Positions 7,867-15,814 of a DNA stretch of 64,000 bases are shown here, piece by piece; position 1 is the first letter of the stretch, and the number at the start of each line of letters is the position of its first letter. Below the pieces are notes generated by a model. It saw only the letters and a list, made by a program, of their open reading frames with translations, did no database searches and had not been told where the DNA came from. Origin of the DNA: Acidobacteriota bacterium. Its GTDB lineage: Bacteria; Acidobacteriota; Terriglobia; Bryobacterales; Bryobacteraceae. The stretch covers positions 346,545 through 410,544 of the forward strand of contig JAFDVZ010000003.1 of NCBI GenBank assembly GCA_018268715.1. The letters run 5' to 3'. The position numbers and the translations under genes are program-made.

Positions 7867-9089
7867 AGCTCCTCCACTGCCTCGCGGATCGAGTCCGCGA
7901 TGTATTCGATATGTTCGGGGGTGTAGAGTTCGTTCCAGGGCAGCACCAGCACCTGCTCCAGGCCGCTGAAAGTGCCGGGGAAACGGGCGGCGTCGTAGTC
8001 GACCGCCTCCGGCCGCGCCAGATTGAACGGGAAGCGGCTGTTGCCGAAGGTCCGCTGTTCGGCGAAGACCTGGCAGCGGAAAGCCGGCTTCTGGATGTAA
8101 CGGGGCGCCGAGGCGATGCCGCGCTGCTTCAGTTCGCCGGCGAGGCCCACCGCGCCGCCGCGAATCCGCGAGGAGTCGACCGTCAGGCAGTATTTCCAGT
8201 AGACGTGGACCGCGCCGGGGGCGATCACGGGCGTCGCGACGCCGGGCAGGCCGGCGATCATGGGCGTCAACGCGTCGGCCGCGTCGATGCGCCGCTTCAC
8301 CACCTCGTCGAGTTTCTCAAGCTGGGCGACGGCGACCGCGCCCTGCAGTTCGCTCATGCGGTAGTTCAAGGCCAGGAAGTAGTGATCCGGCTTGGCGTCG
8401 CCATAGCCCCAGGCCTTGTTGATGAACAGGAACATGCGACGGGCCATGGCCTCGTCGTTGGTGGTCACCATGCCGCCTTCGCCGGTGGTCATGTGCTTGC
8501 CCTGTTGCAGGCTGAAGCAGCCGATGGTTCCGATGCCGCCCACCACTTTGCCCTCGTCGGCCGAGAGGAAGGCCTGGGCGGCGTCCTCGATCACCGGGAT
8601 GCCGTGCCGGGCGGCGAGTTCCATGATCGGAGCCATCCGGCACGGATTTCCAAACAGATGCGTGACGATAATGGCTTTGGTCCGTTCGCTGATAACCGGC
8701 GCGATGGTCTCGGCCGTGACGTTCAGCGTCTTCGGATCGACGTCGGCGAACACCGGAACGGCGCCCTGATAGACGATGGGCGCGAGCGCCCCCATGTCGG
8801 TGATGGAGGTGGTGATGATCTCGTCGCCCGGCTCCGGATCGATGGCGGCGATGGCGCAATGGACGGCGGCCGAACCGGAGGCGCACGCGTAGGCGCGTTT
8901 CACGCCCATGCGTTGGGCGAAGCGTTCCTCGAGAGTCTTGACGAATGAGCCCTTGGTCGAGGTGAGCGTGCCGGTCCGGATGCATTCGGACACGGCCTCG
9001 ATCTCTCGATGGTCAAACATACGTCCGGATGCGTCCTGATCGGAAGGCAACACGAGCGTCTTGCGGGGCGATACTGCTGGATTAGTCAC
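7854..9089 (-). CDS. DegT/DnrJ/EryC1/StrS PLP-dependent sugar aminotransferase (WbpE-like)
   Basis: This is a 411-residue fold-type I aminotransferase of the sugar-modifying class, of usual length. The PLP-binding Lys is Lys198 in QQGKHMTTGEGG, and the conserved IEDAAQAF (residues 167-174) supplies the Asp that contacts the pyridine nitrogen. It converts a keto nucleotide sugar to an amino sugar, usually with glutamate as donor. It is placed directly upstream of the dehydrogenase and acetyltransferase genes, in the order needed for a 3-acetamido-3-deoxy sugar. Its start overlaps the end of the deacetylase-GT2 fusion gene by 8 bases. Confidence 0.9.
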   Translation of the reverse strand: MTNPAVSPRKTLVLPSDQDASGRMFDHREIEAVSECIRTGTLTSTKGSFVKTLEERFAQRMGVKRAYACASGSAAVHCAIAAIDPEPGDEIITTSITDMGALAPIVYQGAVPVFADVDPKTLNVTAETIAPVISERTKAIIVTHLFGNPCRMAPIMELAARHGIPVIEDAAQAFLSADEGKVVGGIGTIGCFSLQQGKHMTTGEGGMVTTNDEAMARRMFLFINKAWGYGDAKPDHYFLALNYRMSELQGAVAVAQLEKLDEVVKRRIDAADALTPMIAGLPGVATPVIAPGAVHVYWKYCLTVDSSRIRGGAVGLAGELKQRGIASAPRYIQKPAFRCQVFAEQRTFGNSRFPFNLARPEAVDYDAARFPGTFSGLEQVLVLPWNELYTPEHIEYIADSIREAVEELCIR

Positions 9090-10809
9090 GATCCATTCCT
9101 TTCGGCGCCAGTGCGGTGGAGCAAAATTCCGCCGACGAGCGCGCGTTCGTTCTGTGGCGCGTAGTCAGTCTTTCCGATGCAAATCGGGCGATCAGACCGA
9201 CGTGGCCGCCGATGGTGCGAAGGACCTTCATCTTGGAGCGGCCCAACATGCGGACGTGGAGAGTGGCCGGATATTCGACAATCCGGCCGCCGGCCAGGTC
9301 CAGCTTTCCAAGTAGTTCCGCCACTCCCAAAAATCCCGATTCCTTGATTCGAATCGGCAGGATGGCGGATCTGCGATAGACCCGGAAGCAACTTGTATAG
9401 GTATACAGCCGCTGCCGGAGGGTCATCCGGTACAAAAAAGAGGCGCCGCGGGACAGGCACAGGCGCCAGCCCGGCACCCGCTCCACCTTTCCACGCGGAT
9501 GGTAGGGCGAGGCCGTCACCATGTCGACGCCCGCTTCGAGCAACGGGATCATCTCGATCAGGCCGTGGGGGTCGTAGGTGCAGTCGCAATCCATCGAGCA
9601 GACGATGTCGGTGGAGGCGTTCCGGATGCCGGTCATGATGGCGGCGGCGACGCCGCGGTTGCGGTCATGCTTGATGACCTGGCAACCTTCCATTTCACCG
9701 AACAGGCCGCGCAGTGCGTCGTAGGTTCCGTCGGAGCTGCCGTCATCGACGAACAGAAAATGAAGATCGTAGGCCGAAGCGGCCGTCCTCAGCCCTCGCA
9801 GGGTGTTGGACAGGTAGGGCAGCGCGGCCTGTTCGTTGTAGCACGGGATGACGACGGTGACCGGGGTCCGCGGAGCCTGCGACGGGCGGCGCTGGATGTC
9901 GATGGTCTCCGGCGCGATTCGGGGGGCGGTCGCCACCGGCGCCTGTTCGAGCCCCAGATAGCCGCCGATCGAGGACGCCGGGTATTGTTCGAGAAACGAC
10001 TCGATCAGCGCGGGCACGCGCTCGGGATTCCGGTAATGGCGCAGCCTGGAGAGCGCCGGCGCGCCCGTGATGACGGGCTGGTCCGCGTCGAGATCCCATA
10101 CGCGGAAGTACATGACGAAGGGCGAACTGCCGGCTTCGCTCCATGACTTCACGGCGCGGCGTATCGCCGTCTCCGGCAGTTGGCGGAACCAGTTGCCTCC
10201 GGCCACCGGGACGTGAAAACCAAGCGCCTCGACCGATGACATCGGCACTTCCCACAATCGGCGTCCACCGAAGACTTCCTGATGGATGAACCGGCGCCAC
10301 GGCTCCTTGCGGAACGCCATGGCCCAGGGATTTACGCTCGAGTCATACAAAAATCCGCGCTCCGATAACACGCGCAGAGCCCACATATCCTTGGGAGTCA
10401 GGTGGTGGTCGGCGGCGCGGAAACCATTTATTGCAATACCCGCCGCATTTTCCAGAATATCCTTGGATCTGGCCGCCTCTTCGGAGAATTCCCTGGACGA
10501 CAAATGACGGAAACCGCGGTTGGAGTTAGCTCCGCAGGCGACTTCGTGGCCCTGGCGGATAACTTCCCGGACCAGGTCCGGATGACGCCCGGCGACCCAG
10601 TCCAGGAAAAAGAAAGTCGCCTGAGAACCGGTGCGTCGCAGCAACTCCAGCGAGGCCAGAGTGTTCTTTTCCACACGAGCTTCGAAACGAGGCCATTGCC
10701 GCTCGTCGATGACGCCCGCGAAAGCCTTACCGTGGAAATAGTCCTCCACGGACACGGTTAGCAACAAGTTACCGCCACCTACGCTTGTTCTTCTCCGAAG
10801 GGCATGCAT
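9082..10809 (-). CDS. Deacetylase-like (degenerate) domain fused to a GT2 glycosyltransferase
   Basis: This 575-residue two-domain protein begins with a region (residues 12-290) that follows the exopolysaccharide-associated polysaccharide deacetylase plus DUF3473-type layout: VEDYF, ATFFFLDWVAGRHPDLVREV, GHEVA, NGFRA. Residues about 313-540 are a family-2 glycosyltransferase with TVVIPCYNEQ, DDGSSDGT and MDCDCTYD, plus a hydrophobic C-terminal part. The expected catalytic Asp of DVED is Ser20, and the two metal-binding His of the SHGYSH-type motif read Gly93 and Asn97, so deacetylation is unlikely. The GT2 motifs look intact. It is the first gene of the minus-strand arm, about 306 bases from the divergent sugar transferase gene. 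Confidence 0.85.
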   Translation of the reverse strand: MHALRRRTSVGGGNLLLTVSVEDYFHGKAFAGVIDERQWPRFEARVEKNTLASLELLRRTGSQATFFFLDWVAGRHPDLVREVIRQGHEVACGANSNRGFRHLSSREFSEEAARSKDILENAAGIAINGFRAADHHLTPKDMWALRVLSERGFLYDSSVNPWAMAFRKEPWRRFIHQEVFGGRRLWEVPMSSVEALGFHVPVAGGNWFRQLPETAIRRAVKSWSEAGSSPFVMYFRVWDLDADQPVITGAPALSRLRHYRNPERVPALIESFLEQYPASSIGGYLGLEQAPVATAPRIAPETIDIQRRPSQAPRTPVTVVIPCYNEQAALPYLSNTLRGLRTAASAYDLHFLFVDDGSSDGTYDALRGLFGEMEGCQVIKHDRNRGVAAAIMTGIRNASTDIVCSMDCDCTYDPHGLIEMIPLLEAGVDMVTASPYHPRGKVERVPGWRLCLSRGASFLYRMTLRQRLYTYTSCFRVYRRSAILPIRIKESGFLGVAELLGKLDLAGGRIVEYPATLHVRMLGRSKMKVLRTIGGHVGLIARFASERLTTRHRTNARSSAEFCSTALAPKGMDRD

Positions 10810-11115
10810 TTCAGGTAGTTCCCAAGGCTAACGAGACACCAAAGAGTAGCATCCGCCGCCGCCGCTAAACAATCATACAAACGATTCAGAACCGGCAGGC
10901 AACTATTAGCACAGTACTGGGGAGTAGAGGTACCAGTACCTCTTATTCTGGCGCCAGCCGGGGGTCGCGGGCGATAAATGGTGGGATAATTGTATGCAAA
11001 AGCGCTTCTATAACCCAGGGTCTAATACCGTCATAGAACGTCCTGGGCTAACAGCCGATTGCCTTGCAGTTTTCGTCTTGCTACCGTCGCAGAAGAACTG
11101 GCGTTCTCCAACCAA
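10810..11115. other. Divergent intergenic region of the polysaccharide locus
   Basis: This region separates the two arms of the polysaccharide locus and holds no convincing gene. The only open frame reaching into it is a TTG-initiated extension (from 11059) of the sugar transferase. It is lower in GC than its surroundings. The notable content is a compound repeat at 10914-10943. I see AT-rich promoter-like stretches (around 10986-11014, including TATAAC) but no convincing promoter pair. Confidence 0.5.
10914..10943. promoter_or_regulatory. Compound operator-like repeat upstream of the sugar transferase
   Basis: It consists of the motif GTACTGGGnAGTnnnnGTAC (10914-10933) overlapping a perfect inverted repeat, AGAGGTAC-CA-GTACCTCT (10926-10943). 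The same spaced motif recurs at 15737-15756 in the other intergenic region of this locus. A dimeric regulator site is the simplest reading. The regulator is not identifiable in the window. Confidence 0.45.
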
Positions 11116-12633
11116 ATGATGCACGCGGAGTGGTGTTACGACCGGCAACCAGTTGAAAAGAGGCAGCCCCAGCATGGACGAACGCTGCCTGCGGGAAACT
11201 GGACCGACCTTAATCAGAATCTGAGCTTTTATTTCTACGAACTCGTCCCGTACCTGGATGTGGCGCTGGAGCTAGTCCTCCTATGCGTGGTGTGGTCACT
11301 GTTGAACCTCCAGCAGGTCCCTTCGTTGACTGGGTTCCTGGCGCTGCGGGTAACGATGAAGAACGTTGTCCTGCTGGCGGTGTGCACGGCCGCCTGGAGC
11401 GGCCTTTCCTTCGGATTCGCGTCCGGAGCCAAGACGAAGCCGCCGCTGGGACAGGAAATCTGGAGTCTGGTGGCGCGGACCAGTTGTGGCGCGCTGTTGG
11501 GAGTGCTGTTCGTCGCCACGAGCGTGAGCGGGTCGTTCGGGTGGATGGCTTTGTTCTATTTCTGGGTCGCCTCTCTGGCCGGGTTGAGCCTTATGCGGGT
11601 GGCGGTACGGATGGCGGGAAACCTGCTCGGCGCTGTCTTTTCGCCGGTGCGCCAGTGTCTGATCGTCGGCAGCGGGGCGCGCGCCTTACGTCTGTCGAAG
11701 GCGCTCGAAGAGAGCAGCGAAGGGCGGTACCACGTGATCGGCTTTGTGGACCGTACCGGTACTTACACTCAACCCGAGGTGACGGCGACGCTGTTGGGGC
11801 CGCTCGACCGGCTGGGGGACATTCTTAAAAGCCGTGTTGTGGACGAGGCGCTGATCGCGCTGCCGCTGAAGTCGTGTTACGCGGAAATTCAGCGGGCAAT
11901 TTGCACCTGCGAGGAAGCCGGGGTCCCCTGCAAACTGCCGCATGATCCTTTCTCTTACTCGATTGCCCGCCCCCGGGTGGTTCACAACGGCGACCATCAG
12001 GTGATTTCGCTCGACGTGGTCCGGAATGACTGGACGCTGGTGATCAAGAGGGCGCTGGACATCGTCGCGTCGGCGCTGGGGTTGATCGTGCTGGCGCCGG
12101 GGATGTCGCTGATCGCGCTGGCGATCTGGCTGGGCGACGGCGGACCGGTGATCTTCCGGCAGCGCCGCTACGGACTCACTAAGCGCACGTTCATGATGTA
12201 CAAGTTCCGGACTATGTGGAAGGACGCCGAAGCGCGGCAGCACGAGTTCGAACAGCACAACGAAATGAGCGGGCCGGTGTTCAAAATTAAGGACGATCCG
12301 CGGATTACGCCGATCGGGAGGTTTCTGCGGCGCACCTCGCTCGATGAATTGCCGCAGTTATGGAATGTGCTGGCGGGATCCATGTCCCTGGTGGGACCGC
12401 GGCCCCTGCCGGAGCGCGACGTCGCCCGCTTCAGCGACGCGTGGCTGATGAGACGGTTCAGCGTGAAGCCGGGACTCACCTGCCTGTGGCAGATATCGGG
12501 GCGAAACCAGGTGGATTTCGACCGGTGGATCGAGTTGGATTTGAGATATATCGATAACTGGTCATTACGATTAGACGCGCGAATTCTGCTGGAAACCGTG
12601 GCCGCCGTGCTGCGGGGAGAGGGCGCCGCATGA
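11116..12633 (+). CDS. Polyprenyl-phosphate sugar-1-phosphate transferase (exopolysaccharide initiating transferase)
   Basis: This protein of about 505 residues has the PHPT architecture: an N-terminal membrane region of about four helices, a central Rossmann-like domain (CLIVGSGARALRLSKALEE), and a C-terminal bacterial sugar transferase domain. The last has a membrane anchor followed by FRQRRYG, MYKFRTM, RRTSLDELPQLWNVL, GPRP and KPGLTCLWQISGR. It transfers a hexose-1-phosphate from a UDP-sugar to undecaprenyl phosphate at the inner membrane, starting the repeat unit. The ATG at 11116 is preferred; a TTG at 11059 in the same frame would add 19 residues but has no ribosome-binding site. Its stop overlaps the next ATG by 4 bases. 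Confidence 0.88.
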   Translation: MMHAEWCYDRQPVEKRQPQHGRTLPAGNWTDLNQNLSFYFYELVPYLDVALELVLLCVVWSLLNLQQVPSLTGFLALRVTMKNVVLLAVCTAAWSGLSFGFASGAKTKPPLGQEIWSLVARTSCGALLGVLFVATSVSGSFGWMALFYFWVASLAGLSLMRVAVRMAGNLLGAVFSPVRQCLIVGSGARALRLSKALEESSEGRYHVIGFVDRTGTYTQPEVTATLLGPLDRLGDILKSRVVDEALIALPLKSCYAEIQRAICTCEEAGVPCKLPHDPFSYSIARPRVVHNGDHQVISLDVVRNDWTLVIKRALDIVASALGLIVLAPGMSLIALAIWLGDGGPVIFRQRRYGLTKRTFMMYKFRTMWKDAEARQHEFEQHNEMSGPVFKIKDDPRITPIGRFLRRTSLDELPQLWNVLAGSMSLVGPRPLPERDVARFSDAWLMRRFSVKPGLTCLWQISGRNQVDFDRWIELDLRYIDNWSLRLDARILLETVAAVLRGEGAA

Positions 12634-13514
12634 GCGCCGGCCGCAGAGGCGGGGAGGCGAATAGAGCGCCGGGCGATGGGCCGCTGGTCTCCATCGTCAC
12701 GGCGAGTTACAACCAGGCGCGATTTATCCCCAAGACCATACGGAGCGTGCTGCAACAGACGTATCCGAACATCGAGTACATCGTGATGGACGGCGGCTCG
12801 ACGGACGGAACGGTGGGGATTCTCGAGTCCTTCGGCGACCGGATCAGCTACTGGCAAAGCGCGAAGGACGGCGGATTCGCCGACGCCATCGCGGCCGGGT
12901 TCCGGCGCAGCACGGGTTCGATCCTGGCGTGGCTGAATTCGGACGACCTGCTGGCGCCGGACGCGGTGGAGCGGGCGGTGGAGGCGTTCCGACGGCGCAC
13001 GGACGCGGGCCTGGTGTATGGGAACCGGGTGTGCATCGACGAACAGGACACGGTGTTATACGCGAAAGTCAGCGTGCCGTGGGCCTGGCACACGCCGCTG
13101 CTGTCGTTCCTGTTGTCCCAGGAGACGTGTTTCTGGACGCGAGCCGCCTATGAAGACTGCGGCGGCCTGGACGCGGGCATGAAGTTCGCGATCGACTACG
13201 ACCTGTTCAGCCGCATCAGCAGGAAACACCGGCTGGCGTATGCGCCGGGAGTCTGGGGTTACTTCCGGAAACACACCGATTCAAAAACCATGAGTCAGTA
13301 TCGGACCGTGGGCAAGAAAGAAGTCCGGCTGGTTCAAGAGCGGTATTATCAGGGGCCTCCGTCACGGGCCTGGTGGCTGGGCGGGCTGTTCGCGTCGCGG
13401 ATGTATGGGCTGGCGGCCAGTTGGGCGGCCCCGAGGGCGCAATGGCCCGACATTGGGGTTCCCAGGAAGCGAGCAACCTGGAGGGGGCTGAAGACGCTGA
13501 CCGTCTTCGGCTAA
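12630..13514 (+). CDS. Family 2 glycosyltransferase
   Basis: This 294-residue GT-A fold enzyme has VSIVTASYNQARF at the N-terminus, the nucleotide-sugar-binding DGGSTDGT near residue 55 and the DxD-like NSDDLL near residue 107. The acceptor-side region contains TCFWTRAAYEDCGGLD, characteristic of GT2 proteins from O-antigen and capsule loci. It should add a sugar to the lipid-linked repeat unit on the cytoplasmic face. The ATG overlaps the sugar transferase stop (ATGA), so the two are co-translated, and the WecG/TagA-type gene follows after 4 bases. Confidence 0.88.
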   Translation: MSAGRRGGEANRAPGDGPLVSIVTASYNQARFIPKTIRSVLQQTYPNIEYIVMDGGSTDGTVGILESFGDRISYWQSAKDGGFADAIAAGFRRSTGSILAWLNSDDLLAPDAVERAVEAFRRRTDAGLVYGNRVCIDEQDTVLYAKVSVPWAWHTPLLSFLLSQETCFWTRAAYEDCGGLDAGMKFAIDYDLFSRISRKHRLAYAPGVWGYFRKHTDSKTMSQYRTVGKKEVRLVQERYYQGPPSRAWWLGGLFASRMYGLAASWAAPRAQWPDIGVPRKRATWRGLKTLTVFG

Positions 13515-13518
13515 CAAC

Positions 13519-14304
13519 ATGAGTTTCGATTCACGGTATATCTGCGGAATCAGGGTGGACGCGTCGAGTTACCGGACGTTGGCGGACCAGGTGCTCGAGT
13601 GGGCTCGCGCCGGCGAGTCCAAAATGGTGTGCTTTGCGTCTGTGCACATGATTATCGAGGCGTTGGACTCGCCTGAGTTCCGGCGCGTGTTGCTGGCGGC
13701 CGACGTGGTGAATCCGGACGGAATGCCGCTGGTGTGGGCGCTGCGGAGCCTGGGCGTGCGGTCGGCGAGCCGGGTGTACGGACCGGATTTCACGCGGTTC
13801 GTGATCCGGGCGGCGGCCGAGGCCGGCGTGCCCATCGCCTTGTACGGGGGATCTCCGGACACGCTGCGCCGGTTCGAGGACGTGCTGAAGGCCGAGCATC
13901 CGACGCTCGACATCGCGTGCTCCATCTCCCCGCCGTTCCGGCCGCTGAGCGCGGAGGAACGGGCGGCGCACGTGGAACGGATTCGCGAGTCGGGCGCACG
14001 GATCGTGCTGGTGGGCATCGGCTGCCCGAAGCAGGAATATTGGATGGAGCAGTGCCGCGGGACCTTGCCGGGGGTGCTGCTGGGGGTTGGAGCGGCTTTC
14101 GATTTCCTGGCCGGCGTCAAGCCGCAGGCGCCGCGCTGGATGATGCGAGCGGGACTTGAGTGGTTCTTCCGGCTGGTGACCGAGCCCCGGCGACTGGCGA
14201 CGCGGTATCTGGCCCAGGCGCCGCGATTTATCCCTTACTTTCTGGCGCAGTTATGGCGCACCAAGATGGCGGAGTTGCGGGCGGCGCCCAGAAGGGCTGA
14301 GTAA
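13519..14304 (+). CDS. WecG/TagA/CpsF family glycosyltransferase
   Basis: This 261-residue protein has the full family signature. VNPDGMPLVWALR near residue 57 includes the candidate catalytic Asp, LVGIGCPKQEYWM lies near residue 165, and PRWMMRAGLEWFFRLVTEPRRL is in the C-terminal appendage that contacts membrane. Members transfer N-acetylmannosamine(-uronate) or related sugars to an undecaprenyl-diphosphate-linked acceptor. It would act second or third after the initiating transferase encoded just upstream. Its stop is immediately adjacent to that of the convergent O-antigen ligase-like gene. Confidence 0.9.
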   Translation: MSFDSRYICGIRVDASSYRTLADQVLEWARAGESKMVCFASVHMIIEALDSPEFRRVLLAADVVNPDGMPLVWALRSLGVRSASRVYGPDFTRFVIRAAAEAGVPIALYGGSPDTLRRFEDVLKAEHPTLDIACSISPPFRPLSAEERAAHVERIRESGARIVLVGIGCPKQEYWMEQCRGTLPGVLLGVGAAFDFLAGVKPQAPRWMMRAGLEWFFRLVTEPRRLATRYLAQAPRFIPYFLAQLWRTKMAELRAAPRRAE

Positions 14305-15660
14305 TCAGGCGATGGTTTCTAACTCGACGGGCTGCGGGCGGGGCTCGTCGGGGGCCGGCGGGGCGGGCTCGGCGTATTGCGCGGCGAGCGCGAACAGGCC
14401 GGTGAAGCACATGAAGAACGGCGCCTTGTAGAAAGACTGGTTCACGCTGTCCATGGTGTTGAACAGGAGATAGAGCAACAGCCATCCGAAGACCAGGTGA
14501 CCGGTGGGACGGTCATAATACCTGGCGTAGTCGAGACTCAGCGCCATTCCATAAATCCAGATTGCCATGAACAGGACGAGTCCGATGACTCCGGTGGCCA
14601 GGATCTCGTCGAGAAAGCCGCTGTGAGCGACGACGGCGTGCCAACCGATCAGGCGGAAGACCTGATTCATATGCTCCTCGGTCCAGAAGGCGCCGAAACC
14701 GTGGCCGAGCCAGGGTTGCATGGAGATGTGCTCGTACATGGCGGTCCACAGCGGGAGACGGCCGTTCAGGGTCATGAGGTCCTTGAGGCCGCCGCCAATG
14801 GTGATCCAGGGCATGAACGGAGCGATGGAGTCATAACCGTCGATGACCCAGGCCACGAAGAGACGTCCGCCGGTCCCTAAGTCGCCATAAAAGGCGGTCT
14901 GGATGATTCCGAGAATCAGGAGCACGCGGGCGATCAGACGGTCCATGGTGAGGCGCGAGGCCAGGATGGTGGCGGCGGCGAGGACGTCGCCGAGCATGGT
15001 CCGGCCCTTCATGAAGACCAGTAAGAGGAAATAGAAAGCAAGAGTCGCCCAGCGTTGAATCGGCAACTGATCGAAAACGATCAAGGCCGAGAGGAAGCCG
15101 TAACCGGTGGGATAGGTGAGCGCGGCGGGACGAGCGGCGTCCTTCAGGTTGAAGGTGGGGCTCATCAGCTCCGCGAGAGTGCGGCCGGCAAGACGCGAGG
15201 GCAGCAACATCAGGGCGGCGATGAAGGCCGCGTACATGAAGTGGCGGCCGAGGGCGCGGAGGCCGTCTTCGGTGCGCGGGTAGAAGCCGGCGCCGACGCC
15301 CCAACATCCGATCAGCATGAGCGCGAAGGCCAGGAACCGGCGGACGGTGAGGTCCGATTCGATGCTCCACAGGTAGGTGCAGGCGGACCATCCGCAATAA
15401 GCGAGCGCCAGCAGTACGAGGTTGCGGCCCTGCCGGGATTGGGAGTTACGCCATGCCGCGGGTAAGTGGAACAGGCCGAGCGCGGCCCAGGCGACGATGA
15501 CCAACTGGTTCTGCCAGGTGCCCTGGGCGGCGGAAGCGGCCGCGAGGGCGTCGTTGGAGTCCTCGAGGTTCGGGTAGAGGAATCCGACCCAGAGCAGGAG
15601 CAAGGCCACGCAGACGAGCCGGTAGTGAACGGTCTGTTCGAATGGGACGGATCGGCTCAC
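14305..15660 (-). CDS. O-antigen ligase/polymerase-like membrane protein
   Basis: This 451-residue polytopic protein has about 10-12 hydrophobic segments. A large loop between about residues 265 and 345 contains WLGHGFGAFW and HNGF-like VVAHSGFLDEILATG, the arrangement seen in Wzy/WaaL-type (Wzy_C) proteins. It would polymerise repeat units or ligate the finished glycan to an acceptor on the periplasmic side. It is the only minus-strand gene within the plus-strand arm and shares its upstream region (15661-15814) with the flippase gene. The C-terminus is a Pro/Glu-rich tail. Confidence 0.8.
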   Translation of the reverse strand: MSRSVPFEQTVHYRLVCVALLLLWVGFLYPNLEDSNDALAAASAAQGTWQNQLVIVAWAALGLFHLPAAWRNSQSRQGRNLVLLALAYCGWSACTYLWSIESDLTVRRFLAFALMLIGCWGVGAGFYPRTEDGLRALGRHFMYAAFIAALMLLPSRLAGRTLAELMSPTFNLKDAARPAALTYPTGYGFLSALIVFDQLPIQRWATLAFYFLLLVFMKGRTMLGDVLAAATILASRLTMDRLIARVLLILGIIQTAFYGDLGTGGRLFVAWVIDGYDSIAPFMPWITIGGGLKDLMTLNGRLPLWTAMYEHISMQPWLGHGFGAFWTEEHMNQVFRLIGWHAVVAHSGFLDEILATGVIGLVLFMAIWIYGMALSLDYARYYDRPTGHLVFGWLLLYLLFNTMDSVNQSFYKAPFFMCFTGLFALAAQYAEPAPPAPDEPRPQPVELETIA

Positions 15661-15736
15661 GGTGTGCTACTGGCGAAGATAGCAGCGGGGGCGGCGAGGA
15701 TACAATCGACCGGTTGGGTCTTTTTCGGCGCCGTTG

Positions 15737-15756
15737 GTACTGGGCAGTGATAGTAC
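15737..15756. promoter_or_regulatory. Second copy of the GTACTGGG-type motif
   Basis: The motif GTACTGGGnAGTnnnnGTAC is found here in the 154-base region between the divergent ligase-like and flippase genes. All fixed positions match the copy at 10914-10933. Here it is not followed by the extra inverted repeat. A shared regulatory site for the locus is likely, but the regulator is unknown. Confidence 0.45.
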
Positions 15757-15814
15757 TTGAGTTGGATCCAGTTAGCGGCTTCGCTCCTATGGACATCGTT
15801 TACTGGCGGCGGGG

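Noticed and set aside
10982..10998. Sigma-54-like GG-N10-GC upstream of the sugar transferase
   Set aside because: Spacing fits but both boxes match the consensus poorly.
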